Below, in pieces: positions 62,696 through 64,000 of a stretch of 64,000 nt of DNA. Made by a program: the position numbers and the translations under genes. Origin of the DNA: Acerihabitans arboris (GTDB lineage: Bacteria > Pseudomonadota > Gammaproteobacteria > Enterobacterales > Enterobacteriaceae); the NCBI RefSeq assembly GCF_010131535.1, contig NZ_WUBS01000008.1, positions 62,001-126,000 of the forward strand. The letters run 5' to 3'. Below the pieces are notes generated by a model, which was given only the letters and a program-made list of their open reading frames with translations, made no database searches and was not told the origin of the DNA. Each line of letters starts with the position of its first letter. The first letter of the stretch is position 1.

Positions 62696-64000
62696 GTGTG
62701 TTAAAAAATCTAAAAATCAGAGTGGTGCTATTAGTCATCCTCGTTATTTTTTCGTTGCTCTGGGCGGCGGTCTCCACTTTTACCCTGTTTTCCTTGCACC
62801 AGGTAAATGAAACCCTGAAGTTAAGTGATAACCAACAGCTTAACGGCGATATCATCAACGGCGCCAACGATCACTACTACCGTCTGGTGACCACCCTGGA
62901 ACGGGCGGTGAAAGATGCCAAAGCCGATAATAAACAGGAATTCGACGCGGAAATGATCGCGGCGTCGGTTGAACTCAACGCGATTGACCAAGGGCTGAAA
63001 CAGTTCAAAACCATGGATCACGGGTTATTGGAGCCTGCGCTGGTGGATAAAATCTACAATACCTCCCTGCGGCTTTATAGCCAGGGAATGCAGCCGCTTG
63101 TCCAGGCGGCACAGGCCGGGGGCCATGATGATGTCGACCGCCTGCTTAAGCAGACCTACCTGCCCCTGCGCAAAGAGTTCACCGCCGCCATGCGGGAATA
63201 CAATGCCTCGATAGAAAAAATCAAAGCGGACTCCAGTATTCGTATTAACCTGCTGGTGACCTGGTGCCAGCGCACGCTGATTGGGGCGCTGTTGGCCGGC
63301 ATATTAATCATGGTGGCCACCGACCGCTACCTGGTGCGTTATCTGGTCAAGCCGCTGGACAACATCAAAATCTATTTCCGCGAACTGGCGGCCGGACGGC
63401 TTGATGTCGACATAAAGGAATTCGGTCGCAACTGCGTTGGCCAGCTAATCCCGTTCCTGCTTGAGATGCAAAGCAGCTGGGCAGGTACCGTGACCAGCAT
63501 CCGCGCCAGCGCCGAGGCGATTTACCAGGGATCGAGCGAGATCTCGATGGGCAATACCGATTTGTCTTCACGTACCGAACAACAAGCCTCCGCCCTGGAA
63601 CAAACCGCCGCCAGCATGGAAGAGCTTAATTCCACCGTGCAGCAAAATACCGGCAATGCGCACCAGGCCAGCAAACTGGCGGCATCGGCCTCGCAAACGG
63701 CCATGAAAGGCGGCGTCAGCGTGCAGGAAGTGGTCGCTACCATGGGCAGCATCGCCTCCAGCTCGCGGCGCATCGTTGATATCATCGGCGTGATTAACAG
63801 TATTGCTTTCCAGACCAATATCCTGGCGCTGAACGCCGCGGTGGAAGCCGCCCGGGCAGGTGAACAGGGCAGGGGATTCGCCGTGGTGGCCAGTGAAGTG
63901 CGTAACCTGGCTAAACGCAGCGGCGAGGCGGCGAAAGAAATCGAGACCCTGATTAACGAATCGGTGGAACGGGTAAATATTGGTTCAACCCAGGTCGCCC
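62692..64000 (+). CDS. Methyl-accepting chemotaxis protein (3' truncated by window end)
   Basis: Transmembrane chemoreceptor; 436 residues are visible of probably about 540. TM1 is at about 10-33 ([17 protein letters not shown]), a four-helix-bundle periplasmic sensor at 35-190, TM2 at about 192-213 ([16 protein letters not shown]), HAMP at about 214-265 and the start of the signalling hairpin with the methylation region ([22 protein letters not shown]) and the invariant tip segment [24 protein letters not shown]. The sensor has no recognisable amino-acid-binding arginine motif to me, so the ligand is unknown. An AGGAAG ribosome site precedes the ATG. Confidence 0.93.
   Translation, partial: MSVLKNLKIRVVLLVILVIFSLLWAAVSTFTLFSLHQVNETLKLSDNQQLNGDIINGANDHYYRLVTTLERAVKDAKADNKQEFDAEMIAASVELNAIDQGLKQFKTMDHGLLEPALVDKIYNTSLRLYSQGMQPLVQAAQAGGHDDVDRLLKQTYLPLRKEFTAAMREYNASIEKIKADSSIRINLLVTWCQRTLIGALLAGILIMVATDRYLVRYLVKPLDNIKIYFRELAAGRLDVDIKEFGRNCVGQLIPFLLEMQSSWAGTVTSIRASAEAIYQGSSEISMGNTDLSSRTEQQASALEQTAASMEELNSTVQQNTGNAHQASKLAASASQTAMKGGVSVQEVVATMGSIASSSRRIVDIIGVINSIAFQTNILALNAAVEAARAGEQGRGFAVVASEVRNLAKRSGEAAKEIETLINESVERVNIGSTQVA

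Overview
The window is a contiguous piece of an enterobacterial chromosome (Enterobacterales, Gammaproteobacteria). Protein by protein, and mostly in gene order, it follows Escherichia coli K-12 neighbourhoods: rpoN-ptsO, lpt/kds/mla/murA, degQS, rplM-rpsI-sspAB, gltBD-arcB, lpoA-rsmI-rnpB, exu/yqj/yha and uxa/ygj. Base composition is GC-rich with strong third-position GC. The uxaCBA order opposite exuT, the degSQ-zapGE block next to murA and the scattered orphan genes suggest a plant- or insect-associated lineage (Pectobacteriaceae/Sodalis-like) rather than Escherichia itself. That assignment is inference from memory of gene order, not a search.

Layout. 1-3502: the end of a D-glucosaminate operon (dgaE, dgaF) with a PRD-type PTS-controlled regulator. 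3503-16632: the nitrogen PTS and sigma-54 block (ptsO, rapZ, ptsN, hpf, rpoN), LPS transport and Kdo synthesis (lptB, lptA, lptC, kdsC, kdsD), a CaCA antiporter, the divergent mlaFEDCB phospholipid-transport operon, ibaG and murA. 16655-17719: an orphan gene of unknown function. 17951-24988: periplasmic proteases degS and degQ, division factors zapG and zapE, ribosomal rplM-rpsI, and sspAB. 25121-36640: glutamate synthase gltBD, radical-SAM yhcC, arcB, elbB and mtgA. 36713-41608: dolP, diaA, yraN, lpoA, rsmI and the RNase P RNA. 41663-48775: yhaK, yhaJ, yqjG, yqjF, yqjKED, mzrA, yqjA and exuR. 49052-55352: hexuronate uptake and catabolism (exuT opposite uxaC-uxaB-uxaA). 55446-60284: ygjV, alx behind a yybP-ykoY Mn2+/pH riboswitch with its terminator, a class-I amidotransferase, ygjR and rlmG. 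60420-64000: a small coiled-coil gene, a markedly AT-rich segment with a probable host-directed CE-clan cysteine protease and a broken ORF, then a chemoreceptor cut by the window end.

How the parts fit. Two sugar-acid routes in the window meet at 2-keto-3-deoxy-6-phosphogluconate: DgaE makes it from D-glucosaminate-6-P, and UxaC/UxaB/UxaA lead to 2-keto-3-deoxygluconate, its unphosphorylated precursor. Envelope construction dominates the rest (Lpt, Kds, Mla, MurA, LpoA, MtgA, DolP, DegS/DegQ, MzrA). 

The most interesting items are the effector-like protein at 60728-62071, whose His/Asp/Gln/Cys pattern resembles Ulp1/SseL/ChlaDub-type proteases; the orphan at 16655-17719 with two similar helix-turn-helix-like segments; the riboswitch-terminator ahead of alx; repeated ExuR-like operators; and several unexplained palindromes between gltB and yhcC.
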